Assembly: GCF_001645385.1 (NCBI RefSeq)
Contig: NZ_LVHI01000013.1
Coordinates: 31,712 to 95,711 of the forward strand
Reading direction: 5' to 3'
Length of the DNA stretch: 64,000 nt
Source: Rhodococcoides kyotonense
Lineage (GTDB): Bacteria; Actinomycetota; Actinomycetes; Mycobacteriales; Mycobacteriaceae
A model generated the notes under the pieces. The model ran no database searches and was not told where the DNA came from. It worked only from the letters and a program-made list of their open reading frames with translations. A program made the position numbers and the translations under genes. Shown piece after piece: positions 1-7,823 of this stretch (its first letter is position 1; each line of letters begins with the position of its first letter).

Positions 1-167
1 CATTTGCCCGCCAGGTATGCCTTCGACAGCGGGGGGCGTTGATAGGGAGCGGCAGACTCGTTACCGATGAGGACGATCTCGCCTGCCCAACCTTCTTGGC
101 GCAAACTAGCTGCCAGTTGTGCCCCAGCATGGCTTGCGCCGACGATGATCGCCCGTTGCGATGTCAT
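1..167 (-). CDS. Ferredoxin reductase, N-terminal fragment
   Basis: The first 55 residues of an FAD/NAD(P)-dependent oxidoreductase are visible; the gene reads leftward and leaves the window. The nucleotide-binding signature GASHAGAQLA lies at residues 10-19, and PYQRPPLSKAYL at 41-52 is typical of the ferredoxin/rubredoxin reductase family. The start ATG overlaps the stop codon of the upstream P450 gene by four bases (ATGA), so the two are translationally coupled. By family and context it should pass electrons from NAD(P)H to the neighbouring 2Fe-2S ferredoxin for the CYP153 hydroxylase. The identification is good, but the catalytic part is not seen. Confidence 0.85.
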   Translation of the reverse strand, partial: MTSQRAIIVGASHAGAQLAASLRQEGWAGEIVLIGNESAAPYQRPPLSKAYLAGK

Positions 168-1552
168 GCGCTGGAAGTAGGCGTCAGGCGCACCATCATC
201 TTGCTGATGCCCCGCACGAAATTCGACTGAACATACTCGGGGTCGCCGACGACCTCGATGTTCTCGAAGCGGGGAAGCAACTCCTCCCACAGAATCCGCA
301 GCTGCATTTCGGCCAGCCGATTGCCCATACACCGGTGTACACCGAATCCGAACGCGATGTGATTGCGCGCATTGGCACGATCGATGATGAAATCATCAGG
401 ATTCTCGAAAACGCGTTCGTCGCGGTTACCCGAGGCATACCACATCACCAATTTGTCACCCTTGCGGATGAATTGTCCGTTCAGAACGGTGTCGGCTTTG
501 GCGATTCGGCGCATGTACGCCAAGGGTGTTTGCCATCGGATAATTTCCGAGTTCATGTTGGGGATCAAATCGGGATTGGCCTTCAATTTCTCGAACTGGT
601 CGGGGAATTGGTTCAACGCAAGAACGCCACCGCTCATCGAGTTACGCGTCGTGTCGTTCCCACCGACGATCAGCAGGACGAGGTTGCCCAGAAATTCCAT
701 CGGACGATCGATCAGATCCTTGGTGTCCTCGTTGCTCTGCAACATGGTGATCAGATCGAAACCGGACTCTTCCCCTGCAGACCTCCTGGCTGCTTTGTCA
801 TGCCAGAGAGCGCTGAGGCCACGGGCCATGTCACGCATGCCCTCGAACACCTCGTCGTTGTCCGAGGGCCCACCGTTGGCTTGCTCCATCGAGGTTGCCA
901 AATCGGACCAGTAGACGAGTTTGCGGCGTTGTTCGTAGGGGAAATCCAAAAGAGTTGCGAGCATCCGAGCTGTCAACTCGATCGAGACATTCTGCACCCA
1001 GTCGAACGGCTCGTTCAAGGGGAGGTCGTCCAATACCTCCCGTACCCGCGATCGGATCAGTCCCTCCATCTCCCGGAGGTTCTTCGGTGCGACAACCCCC
1101 TGGACGGCAGCGCGCTGCTTGTCGTGGCGTGGCGGGTCCATCGCGATGAACATCTCGATATCGAGAAACCGGGGCGGGACGCCGATGACGATGAACGGTT
1201 CGGCCGAGAACACAGCGTGGTTCTTGTCGACGGCCACGATATCGGCATGGCGCGTGACCGACCAGAACGGGCCGAACGGACTGTTGGGTTGGTAATGAAC
1301 CGGTGCCTCGTTCCGCACGCGCTCGAAGTACGACTGCCACCGCCCTTGTCTGTAAAGAAAGGGGTTACTGAGGTCGATGTCGGCGAGCTCGACATCCTCG
1401 ACCGGTGGAATGGGACTTTCGACGAAGATCTTCTTGCCATTCGTGCCAGTCACCCACCGTCGGGTCTTGTCGTACAGATGAGCGCCCTGGATCTGCAGCC
1501 CTATAGGGATGGTCGACTGGACCTTGTCGGTGATCGACTCAGAAACTTTCAT
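164..1552 (-). CDS. CYP153-family cytochrome P450 (alkane hydroxylase)
   Basis: A 462-residue P450, full length for the family. From the ATG at 1552 the I-helix reads GGNDTTRNS (297-305), the K-helix ExxR is at 336-339, and the haem loop FGFGVHRCMGNRL places the cysteine ligand near 408. The GGNDTTRNS I-helix is characteristic of CYP153 enzymes, which hydroxylate the terminal carbon of medium-chain alkanes. A GTG at 1573 is also in frame, but AAAGGCAGG lies about 9 nt before the ATG, so 1552 is preferred. It sits 24 bp after the ferredoxin gene and overlaps the reductase gene by 4 bp, giving the usual three-component operon. The substrate is inferred from the family. Confidence 0.9.
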   Translation of the reverse strand: MKVSESITDKVQSTIPIGLQIQGAHLYDKTRRWVTGTNGKKIFVESPIPPVEDVELADIDLSNPFLYRQGRWQSYFERVRNEAPVHYQPNSPFGPFWSVTRHADIVAVDKNHAVFSAEPFIVIGVPPRFLDIEMFIAMDPPRHDKQRAAVQGVVAPKNLREMEGLIRSRVREVLDDLPLNEPFDWVQNVSIELTARMLATLLDFPYEQRRKLVYWSDLATSMEQANGGPSDNDEVFEGMRDMARGLSALWHDKAARRSAGEESGFDLITMLQSNEDTKDLIDRPMEFLGNLVLLIVGGNDTTRNSMSGGVLALNQFPDQFEKLKANPDLIPNMNSEIIRWQTPLAYMRRIAKADTVLNGQFIRKGDKLVMWYASGNRDERVFENPDDFIIDRANARNHIAFGFGVHRCMGNRLAEMQLRILWEELLPRFENIEVVGDPEYVQSNFVRGISKMMVRLTPTSSA

Positions 1553-1576
1553 GCTGTCGTGCCTGCCTTTCACACA

Positions 1577-1897
1577 TCACAATTGGAATTCAGGTGTTCG
1601 AACGATCAGGCCATCCCACGCTTCCGAGGCCACCATCTGGCACGACAACCGAGACGTGGGTTCACGCTCGGGGTTCATCGCCAGCATCTCCTCCTCGTCG
1701 GCGCCGGACAGACCCACCTCTCCTGACCACTGCGGGTCGACGATCACATGGCAGGTGCCACAGGCCGTTTCGCCCCCACAGTCTCCATCGATCCCCGGCA
1801 CAGCATTGTCGGTTGCAATCTGCATCAACGATCGACCTTCGACCAGAGCCGCCTCGTGCTTCTCACCATCGTGGGCGACGAAAGTTACAGCTGCCAT
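1577..1897 (-). CDS. 2Fe-2S ferredoxin for the P450
   Basis: A 106-residue ferredoxin of the adrenodoxin/putidaredoxin type. The cluster ligands are C40, C46 and C49 (CGGETACGTC) plus C86. AGGAG a few bases before the ATG at 1897 fixes the start; the longer open frame upstream has no support. It is the first gene of the leftward operon ferredoxin-P450-reductase, and should carry single electrons from the reductase to the P450. The gene is intact, with no missing ligand. Confidence 0.92.
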   Translation of the reverse strand: MAAVTFVAHDGEKHEAALVEGRSLMQIATDNAVPGIDGDCGGETACGTCHVIVDPQWSGEVGLSGADEEEMLAMNPEREPTSRLSCQMVASEAWDGLIVRTPEFQL

Positions 1898-2006
1898 GTC
1901 AACTCCTCGTTTTCCGGCGTGATTGACGAAAGTGTCGTCGCAAACGCGGGTGACGGCTATGTTCGGTGGAGTCATAAACTTGTGAATTCGGGTCAAAGGA
2001 ATCACC
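1898..2006. promoter_or_regulatory. Divergent control region between ferredoxin operon and araC-type gene
   Basis: The 109 bp between the two divergent start codons must hold both promoters and any AraC-type operator. An AAAGGA at 1995-2000 is the ribosome-binding site for the regulator. I could not place -10/-35 boxes with confidence. The role is inferred from gene arrangement only. Confidence 0.5.
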
Positions 2007-3032
2007 GTGAAGCTGAGCGATGAGGGCGTGCCACCGCTTGCGTTCGTGCAGCTGCTCGAACGCCGCGCACTCGACCCTGACGCCGCCGCGCGCCTTCGCG
2101 CGATCATGCACCGCGAAGGAACCAGTGAAGCGACGCTCATTCAGCATGACGTCCAGGCGCCGATACGGTGGTTTCGGGAGGTCTATCCCGAACTCGATAT
2201 CGCCCAGGCCACTCGACTCGGATTTGCGTTTGCCGAGCAGGCCCAGTTGACATCGTTCGGGCCCCTGAGTTCACCTTTGATCAGCGCTGGTTCGGTCGCC
2301 GAGATCGTCGATCTCCTGACATACCTGCCATTGATCTCCACGGCGTTGAAATCGCAGTTCCACACTGGCGACTACGGTCTGATCGTCGGGCTCACTGCGC
2401 ACACAGGCGATTCCGCACTGGACTGCTTGGTCATCACCTACGGCGGGTCGGCGTTATTACGACTGCTGGACATGCTCGCCGGTGACATATCGCCGGTGAC
2501 ACTCCATCTGAGCTGGCCGGAGCCGACCGAGGTGAGCCACGACAAAGGTCCGGCGAATCGCCGGTTCTTCGACGCTCCGATTTCCTTCGTCCACGTACCC
2601 GAGGACACACTAAACAAGGCTTGTCGGTTCTCGGACCCTCTCGCATATCGTCTCGCTATCACTGATCTGCAGCGGACACTCGCCCATCGGAGTGGGTCCA
2701 TGTCATCCGCCGAGAAGGTGAGGCAACTGTTGGAAAAGGACCTCGGACAGCGAACCAACCATGATGTTGCACAAGCATTGTCAATGTCCAGCAGCACGTT
2801 GAAACGGCGGCTTGCCGAAGAAGGAACCACCTATAGCAAGGTGCGCCAATCGCTGCTGTACGAACGCGCGATGCTACGGCTCCTTGATCGCTCGGTTTCG
2901 GTCAGCGAGATCGCTTCTGAACTCGGATACAGCGACCTCGCCAACTTCTCTCATGCCTTCAAACGCTGGACCGGGCGCTCTCCGAGAGATTTCCGAAACC
3001 CACGACTCTCGGACGACCCGGATTCGACGTAG
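2007..3032 (+). CDS. AraC-family transcriptional regulator
   Basis: A 341-residue protein with the two-part layout of AraC regulators: an N-terminal effector-binding region (about 20-200, of the 'arabinose-binding domain of AraC' type) and a C-terminal double helix-turn-helix (about 248-333) ending in the recognisable EIASELGYSDLANFSHAFKR segment. It starts with GTG, preceded by AAAGGA with 6-nt spacing. It is divergent from the CYP153 operon, the usual place of the activator that responds to alkanes or their oxidation products. Target and effector are inferred from position. Confidence 0.88.
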   Translation: MKLSDEGVPPLAFVQLLERRALDPDAAARLRAIMHREGTSEATLIQHDVQAPIRWFREVYPELDIAQATRLGFAFAEQAQLTSFGPLSSPLISAGSVAEIVDLLTYLPLISTALKSQFHTGDYGLIVGLTAHTGDSALDCLVITYGGSALLRLLDMLAGDISPVTLHLSWPEPTEVSHDKGPANRRFFDAPISFVHVPEDTLNKACRFSDPLAYRLAITDLQRTLAHRSGSMSSAEKVRQLLEKDLGQRTNHDVAQALSMSSSTLKRRLAEEGTTYSKVRQSLLYERAMLRLLDRSVSVSEIASELGYSDLANFSHAFKRWTGRSPRDFRNPRLSDDPDST

Positions 3033-3167
3033 ACCACACAGACGGGGTCAGATCGATGCATCGTTCGTTCGCGGCCTGGTCGATCTTCATCTCGGAGATT
3101 TCGGAGACGTCACCGCCTCCCTGCCGTGAGAAGAAGAGTGTGTGCAGACCCGAGTACGAACCACTTG

Positions 3168-4283
3168 TCACTCGACGGTGTCGGCCGGTACGCGTGCGGT
3201 CTCCGATTCGAGAAAGTCGACGAGTGCTTCCAACAGGCTGTCCGCGCGGGTTTCGACATCGGCGAGGACGGAGTCCACGTCGTCGAGAAGACCGTGGGCG
3301 TGTCTACGCGCAAGCGTTCCGCGTTCGTAGTAGCCGGGGTCAAGTAGGACCCGCGGTACTGGATCCGGTGCCGCGATCTGCTCCGGATGTTGTGACCGCG
3401 CAGTGGACTGCAGGTGGGTGGGTGCCCGTCCGTCCAGGTGCATTCGCACGATGCCCGCGACCGCACGGGCGGTCAGCGGGGTCGCAGCCAACGGGGTGTG
3501 GCCCCACCGGTCGATAGGAGTCGACAGCGGCTGTTTCCCGGCCGGGTCGAAATACCGGTCGTATCCGCCGAGCCCGGTGCCGTCCACGGCATCGAGAGCG
3601 TCGGCGAGCATTCGGGTGCTCGGATACTGGGTCTGATGGCCGAGTACCTCACACCAGCGCTGATACACCGTGCGCGGAGAAATGCCCGTCCCCGCCAGCG
3701 CGAGGGAAGTGACAGTGCGGACGCCGCGGCCTGTGTCGATACGAAGGGCGTCGATCCTCGGATCGGCGGTGACGTCGCAGTGCCGCAGGGCCGCGATCTG
3801 GGTGTACGGCAGACCGGTCGAAGCGAAGATCAGGACGAGGGCGTCTCGCCGCGCGAACTGTTCTGACGGCCAACCGGATTCGGGGAGGCGGGCGACGATA
3901 CCGCCGATCACGGCTGCCAGCTCGTGCAGGCGCGCCGTACGCGCCACGTCCAGCGCAGCCCGAACGATCTCCGCACACCCCGGAGGAGGTAATAGATGCC
4001 GATGATGAGCGATGTCGATCACCGCGATCCGACGGCGTTGGGTCGTCGGCGCGGCGGGGTGCGCGTGGAGAAACCGAGCAAGCGACTCCGGAGAGGCCGC
4101 CAGTGAGGGTTCGCCATGGGCGGTGCACCAGTCCTCGAACAGGGACCACGTGTGCCGATCCCGCCTCGGTATCGACGTGTTCGTGATGTCCGCTGGTCGT
4201 ATCGGACAAGGGCGGTCGTCGTGGTCAGCATCTGCCCCGGTCGTCCCGTCGCCGGTCACTGGCTCGGTCGGGTGCCTGGTCAT
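3168..4283 (-). CDS. Degenerate tyrosine-recombinase-like accessory protein
   Basis: A 371-residue protein whose start overlaps the stop of the upstream tyrosine recombinase (ATGA). It keeps a recombinase-like layout: an N-terminal core-binding region with a TWSLFEDWC helix, then RRDALVLIFASTGLPYTQIA, which aligns by eye with the catalytic-domain start of its neighbour (RRDTALLLMGYTGAFRRSEL). The position of the first catalytic Arg is not Arg here, and I find no HxxR or terminal Tyr box. It is therefore probably not a recombinase on its own, but may be a partner or directionality factor. The function is inferred; the structural relation is moderately supported. Confidence 0.6.
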   Translation of the reverse strand: MTRHPTEPVTGDGTTGADADHDDRPCPIRPADITNTSIPRRDRHTWSLFEDWCTAHGEPSLAASPESLARFLHAHPAAPTTQRRRIAVIDIAHHRHLLPPPGCAEIVRAALDVARTARLHELAAVIGGIVARLPESGWPSEQFARRDALVLIFASTGLPYTQIAALRHCDVTADPRIDALRIDTGRGVRTVTSLALAGTGISPRTVYQRWCEVLGHQTQYPSTRMLADALDAVDGTGLGGYDRYFDPAGKQPLSTPIDRWGHTPLAATPLTARAVAGIVRMHLDGRAPTHLQSTARSQHPEQIAAPDPVPRVLLDPGYYERGTLARRHAHGLLDDVDSVLADVETRADSLLEALVDFLESETARVPADTVE

Positions 4284-5446
4284 AAGCCGAGCTCGGTGAC
4301 GGCGTTGCCGATCAGTGGCGCATTCTCGTGAGCGTATGTTTCGACCATTGCGGGTGTGGTGTGCCCGGTTTGGCGCATGATCGCATGCGCGTCAGCTCCG
4401 TTGCGGAAGGCTTGCGTGACGAAGCCGGAACGGAGGGAATGCCCGCCGAGCTGAGCGACGGTGACGGGGTCGTATCCAGCTCGAGTAGCGCGGCGGCGGA
4501 TCGCCGCGTGCACCGCGGCTCCGGACAGGGCTGTGTCGGAGAGGTTGCCGTTCTTGCGGACGGACCGAAACAGAGGGGACCGTTTCTCGACCACAGGAAG
4601 GGTGCCGCGACAGATATGGGAGTCGAATTCCACTGCGCGGGACAGTATTCGGATGACAGCAACTCTGCCGCCGGTGTCGAACGCTGCGACGATCTGCAGC
4701 CATCGCACCCACGCGCAGACCGGGCATGACTCGTGGCGGGCGGTGAACGGGAGTGCTTTCACGGTTCCGGTGCCGTCCTGGTCGGTCTTCGACTTCCGGA
4801 TACGTACATGCGCACCATCGAGGCGGTCGCGGTGGACATCGCGGCATTCGAGCGCTACGAGTTCGCTGCGGCGGAATGCGCCGGTGTAGCCCATCAGCAA
4901 TAGCGCGGTGTCGCGGCGTTCGAGGACCTCCGACGCCCAGCCCGCTGCAGTGCGTCGGGCGTGGTCGACGATCGTAGTGATGTCAGCGGTGAGGAGCGGG
5001 GCACGGGGTCTGCGGGGCCGCTCCCCCGCAGACGCGTAATCCCGCCGGATACCCGAGAGGGTGGCGCGGACCATCTCGTGCCCGCACGGGTTGTCGTGTC
5101 CAGTAGCGCGGTGGCGGTCCGCGACCGCCGCGATCCATTTGTCGAACGTCGACGGCGCATACGCCCGCGTCCCGTCGACGGTGAGCGTGTCGGCCGCGCC
5201 GACGAGGTACGCCGCCACCGTTGCGGGATGCGCCGGCAAAGCCTGGTGCCCGAGGACGATGCACCAGTTCTCGAATCGCCTCCACGCCGAGGCATAGGCA
5301 CGGCGTGTTCCGGCCGAACGAGAAGCTGCGATCGACTGTTCTATCCGAGCAGCGACCTCGACCGGTAGGTCCGGGAACACTGCCACACCACTCACCGAGA
5401 CGAGTGAATCCGCGTCCCCGACCTCACCGAGCTGCCGATCTGCCAT
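4280..5446 (-). CDS. Tyrosine site-specific recombinase
   Basis: A 388-residue integrase-type recombinase with a complete active site: R193 (GAFRRSEL), a lysine near 218-220, H336/R339 (GGHSLRSGF), H362 (QTGHTT) and the nucleophile Y371 (VETYAH). An N-terminal SAM-like core-binding domain (about 30-140) precedes it. The ATG at 5446 lies about 20 nt from a GGAGG; an in-frame GTG at 5455 is 11 nt from it and may be the true start. It follows tniQ and is coupled to the degenerate partner, the position held in Tn5053-type transposons by the serine resolvase TniR. A role in resolving transposition cointegrates is inferred. Confidence 0.88.
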   Translation of the reverse strand: MADRQLGEVGDADSLVSVSGVAVFPDLPVEVAARIEQSIAASRSAGTRRAYASAWRRFENWCIVLGHQALPAHPATVAAYLVGAADTLTVDGTRAYAPSTFDKWIAAVADRHRATGHDNPCGHEMVRATLSGIRRDYASAGERPRRPRAPLLTADITTIVDHARRTAAGWASEVLERRDTALLLMGYTGAFRRSELVALECRDVHRDRLDGAHVRIRKSKTDQDGTGTVKALPFTARHESCPVCAWVRWLQIVAAFDTGGRVAVIRILSRAVEFDSHICRGTLPVVEKRSPLFRSVRKNGNLSDTALSGAAVHAAIRRRATRAGYDPVTVAQLGGHSLRSGFVTQAFRNGADAHAIMRQTGHTTPAMVETYAHENAPLIGNAVTELGL

Positions 5447-5546
5447 GACAAGCACTGTAGCGAGCACCTCCGACAGACTTCTCAAGCCGAAAACACGCTG
5501 AGCAGGCCTTTTCGCGATGATGGTGCGGGAAGGAAAATTCTCGTCG

Positions 5547-5572
5547 GTCACCGCACAAATAACGTTGGTGAC
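5547..5572. other. Short inverted repeat, possible recombination site
   Basis: In the 205-bp gap between tniQ and the recombinase gene, GTCACC (5547-5552) and GGTGAC (5567-5572) form a small inverted repeat around an AT-rich 14-nt centre. Resolution sites often lie beside the recombinase gene. The arms are short enough to occur by chance. Confidence 0.2.
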
Positions 5573-5651
5573 TATGACCCCGGCGCGACAACGAGCTTCT
5601 CGGCTGTCGCCGCGCGTGCATCGCGGACGACCCCGCTCCATCGGGCGATAG

Positions 5652-6884
5652 CTATGTCGGCGGATGTTGCAACGGGATCCCGTGGTCGAGGAACAGTTGC
5701 ACCGTCTCATCGAGCTCCCCTGCGGTGCGGCACCCCCAGCGCAGGAAGTTGTACAACGAACTGGCGGATGCGGGATCGACGCGCGCCGCCGCGATGGCGG
5801 CCTCGGCCGCAGCGTGCGCGTCAGCCCACAGATCCCGCTCGGGTGCGGGATAAGACGAGCGCGTCGGAGCTGTCCCAGGATCGACCGGCTCATAGGGACG
5901 TGGGCGCAGCAGAGATGCGTGCGCACCGCCGGCATCGATCTCACCGCTCTCGACCAACGCAATGCCGATCGCTGCAGCCTCGAGAACTTTCGCCTGCTCG
6001 TCCCAGTGCAGGTCCTCGAACGGAACCCACGCTGTCCGCAACGGGCGAGAACGACCGGCGGCCCTCCAGATCGCAACGAGCCTCGTCGCCCACCGTCCGG
6101 TGCGAACCAGCGGCGAGGACACTTCGTCGACGACGGTGCGCAGAAGCCGAAACCACACTGCGGCATGTACCCGGCCTGGGCCGAGTTCCACCCATCCCGT
6201 CGTCAGAGCCTCGGTGCTGCGCCGATCGAGGTCCGTGACCGCTGAGGGAACCGGAACGGGCGAGACCCGTTCGTCCGAACCGAACCGGACCTGATCCCAG
6301 AAGATCGCATGACCAGGGAAAGCAGAGCAGGGTTCGAGTCGGCAACGGTGGTCGAGGCAGCTGCTCAGCACCGGATATTGATGCAGCAGAGTCATGTTGA
6401 TATCAGCAGTGGATTCGAGGCTGTCGATACATGCCGGGCATGCCCGACTGCGCGGAGTGCTCGCCCACGGCAACCATGCGTCGCTTGTGGGTGTGCGGCG
6501 TCGTCGATCCTGCCTCGCGAGGTCGGCCGGTAGCAGGATCGAGAATTGGTGGACGTAGGTGTCGAAGTCGCAGTCGGCGGGGTCGGTACTGTCGAGCAGC
6601 CACGGTGTCCACCCCGCCAACGTCATCATCCGCACCCTCTCTACCGGGACTGCGCCGCGACCGGCCAGCTCGGCAAGGATCGGCTCCGGTGTGTAGCGGT
6701 CGAGATCCTCGACAGCACAATCGATATCGAGGTCTGCAAACAGATCAGAAGGCTTGATGTGCGGATACAGCTCGCATATCCGGGCCAACCAGGACGAGAG
6801 GACCTCACCTGGCAGTGGCGGCGGGTGCAGCGGCCACGGGCGGACGTACGCATCATCGGGCATCGCCGCGAGCCGTGCGTTCAC
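5652..6884 (-). CDS. tniQ: TniQ transposition protein
   Basis: A 410-residue TniQ-family protein. The N-terminal HPPPLPGEVLSSWLARI (about 20-36) is the family signature. A zinc-binding region follows, with CPAC and later CLDHRC. The start is probably the GTG at 6884, which overlaps the tniB stop (GTGA); an ATG at 6863 is an alternative. TniQ is needed for transposition of Tn5053/Tn402 elements and is related to TnsD/TniQ target selectors of Tn7-like systems. Third gene of the tniABQ operon. Confidence 0.88.
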   Translation of the reverse strand: MNARLAAMPDDAYVRPWPLHPPPLPGEVLSSWLARICELYPHIKPSDLFADLDIDCAVEDLDRYTPEPILAELAGRGAVPVERVRMMTLAGWTPWLLDSTDPADCDFDTYVHQFSILLPADLARQDRRRRTPTSDAWLPWASTPRSRACPACIDSLESTADINMTLLHQYPVLSSCLDHRCRLEPCSAFPGHAIFWDQVRFGSDERVSPVPVPSAVTDLDRRSTEALTTGWVELGPGRVHAAVWFRLLRTVVDEVSSPLVRTGRWATRLVAIWRAAGRSRPLRTAWVPFEDLHWDEQAKVLEAAAIGIALVESGEIDAGGAHASLLRPRPYEPVDPGTAPTRSSYPAPERDLWADAHAAAEAAIAAARVDPASASSLYNFLRWGCRTAGELDETVQLFLDHGIPLQHPPT

Positions 6885-7819
6885 GCGAGGTGGCGTTCGA
6901 ACTGGCGGCGTCGCTCCGTGGGGCCGAGGTACGGAGTGCGCGTGAGCACCGATGAGGTGATCGCTTCCTCTCCACTGTCGACGGCGGTCACTGCTGCGGC
7001 TGTGAGCAGCGTTGTCAGTTCACCGATGGTGCCCTCGCAGCGAGTGAGGAGGTAGTCGGTCATCTCCGGTGATGTCAGGTGCGAGGGTTTGCGGAGGGGG
7101 AAGCTCGTGGTGAAGCTGGCCAGCAGTGATCTGGTGTCGGCAGTGTTGGTCCAGACCGGCAAAGTCATGGGGTGGAATCGGTTCTCCAGCTGCGGATCGG
7201 TCCGGATGGCGAGGTAGGCGTCGCGGGTTCCGACAGCGGCAAGAGGAATGCGTAGTTCGTTGCCCAGGAACCGCAGCACGTTCAAGAATTCGCGGCGGAC
7301 GTTGTCGCGGCCGGCGAGAACATTGTGGAGCTCGTCGATGATCAACATCCGTACGCCGGTGGCGCGGAGCAGCATCAATGCTTGCTGTTCGAGTTCGTGG
7401 ACCCGATTGCGGGGCCTGGTCGGTGTTCCCAACGCTGTGAGCAGTACGAGGTAGAACCGGCCGGGTGACGGGTCCGGGGGCATCTGCATGCACAACACCG
7501 GTATCTGCTCGCGGTCGGACAAGCTGATCGGCGGATGAGTGCGCCGGAACTTTTCGATGATCATCGACTTGCCGTTGTTCGTCGGACCGAGCAACAGTAG
7601 GTTCGGCATACGCTGCCGGTCCGGCCACGACAACAACGACTCCAGATGGTCGATGACCGTACGGGCCTGCGGATACCCGATCCACCTCTCCGACCGGATC
7701 GACCGGATCCGGTCCGCGTCGTCGAGTGCGGTGAGCGGTCGAACCGACTCCCGCAGGTGCCCAAAATCCTCGCTGGACGACTCGGTGGGTTCGTCGCTGC
7801 TTCCTGTCGATGCGGTCAT
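6881..7819 (-). CDS. tniB: TniB transposition ATPase
   Basis: A 312-residue AAA+ ATPase related to TnsC/TniB. Walker A is GPTNNGKS (78-85) and Walker B RMLIIDELH (157-165), followed by LENRFHP near 211-217. The start ATG at 7819 lies 4 bp downstream of the tniA stop, with GAGGA about 11 nt upstream of it. TniB proteins bind DNA and ATP and link the transposase to target DNA. Gene order tniA-tniB-tniQ is conserved. Confidence 0.9.
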   Translation of the reverse strand: MTASTGSSDEPTESSSEDFGHLRESVRPLTALDDADRIRSIRSERWIGYPQARTVIDHLESLLSWPDRQRMPNLLLLGPTNNGKSMIIEKFRRTHPPISLSDREQIPVLCMQMPPDPSPGRFYLVLLTALGTPTRPRNRVHELEQQALMLLRATGVRMLIIDELHNVLAGRDNVRREFLNVLRFLGNELRIPLAAVGTRDAYLAIRTDPQLENRFHPMTLPVWTNTADTRSLLASFTTSFPLRKPSHLTSPEMTDYLLTRCEGTIGELTTLLTAAAVTAVDSGEEAITSSVLTRTPYLGPTERRRQFERHLA

Positions 7820-7823
7820 CGCG

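Noticed and set aside
161..1726. A 521-codon plus-strand frame opposite the P450 and ferredoxin genes
   Set aside because: It is the antisense shadow of two clearly recognised proteins; its residues show no family features and no ribosome-binding site.
3033..3167. Second terminal repeat of the tni element
   Set aside because: GAGAAGAAGAGTGTGTGCAG at about 3127-3146 faintly resembles the internal part of the repeat, but the TGTCA end and the GAAGACG core are absent.
4280..6166. A 628-codon extension of the tyrosine recombinase
   Set aside because: The first 240 codons lie antisense-like across the tniQ region in another frame, are Arg/Ser-rich, and have no ribosome-binding site; the recombinase fold starts near 5446.
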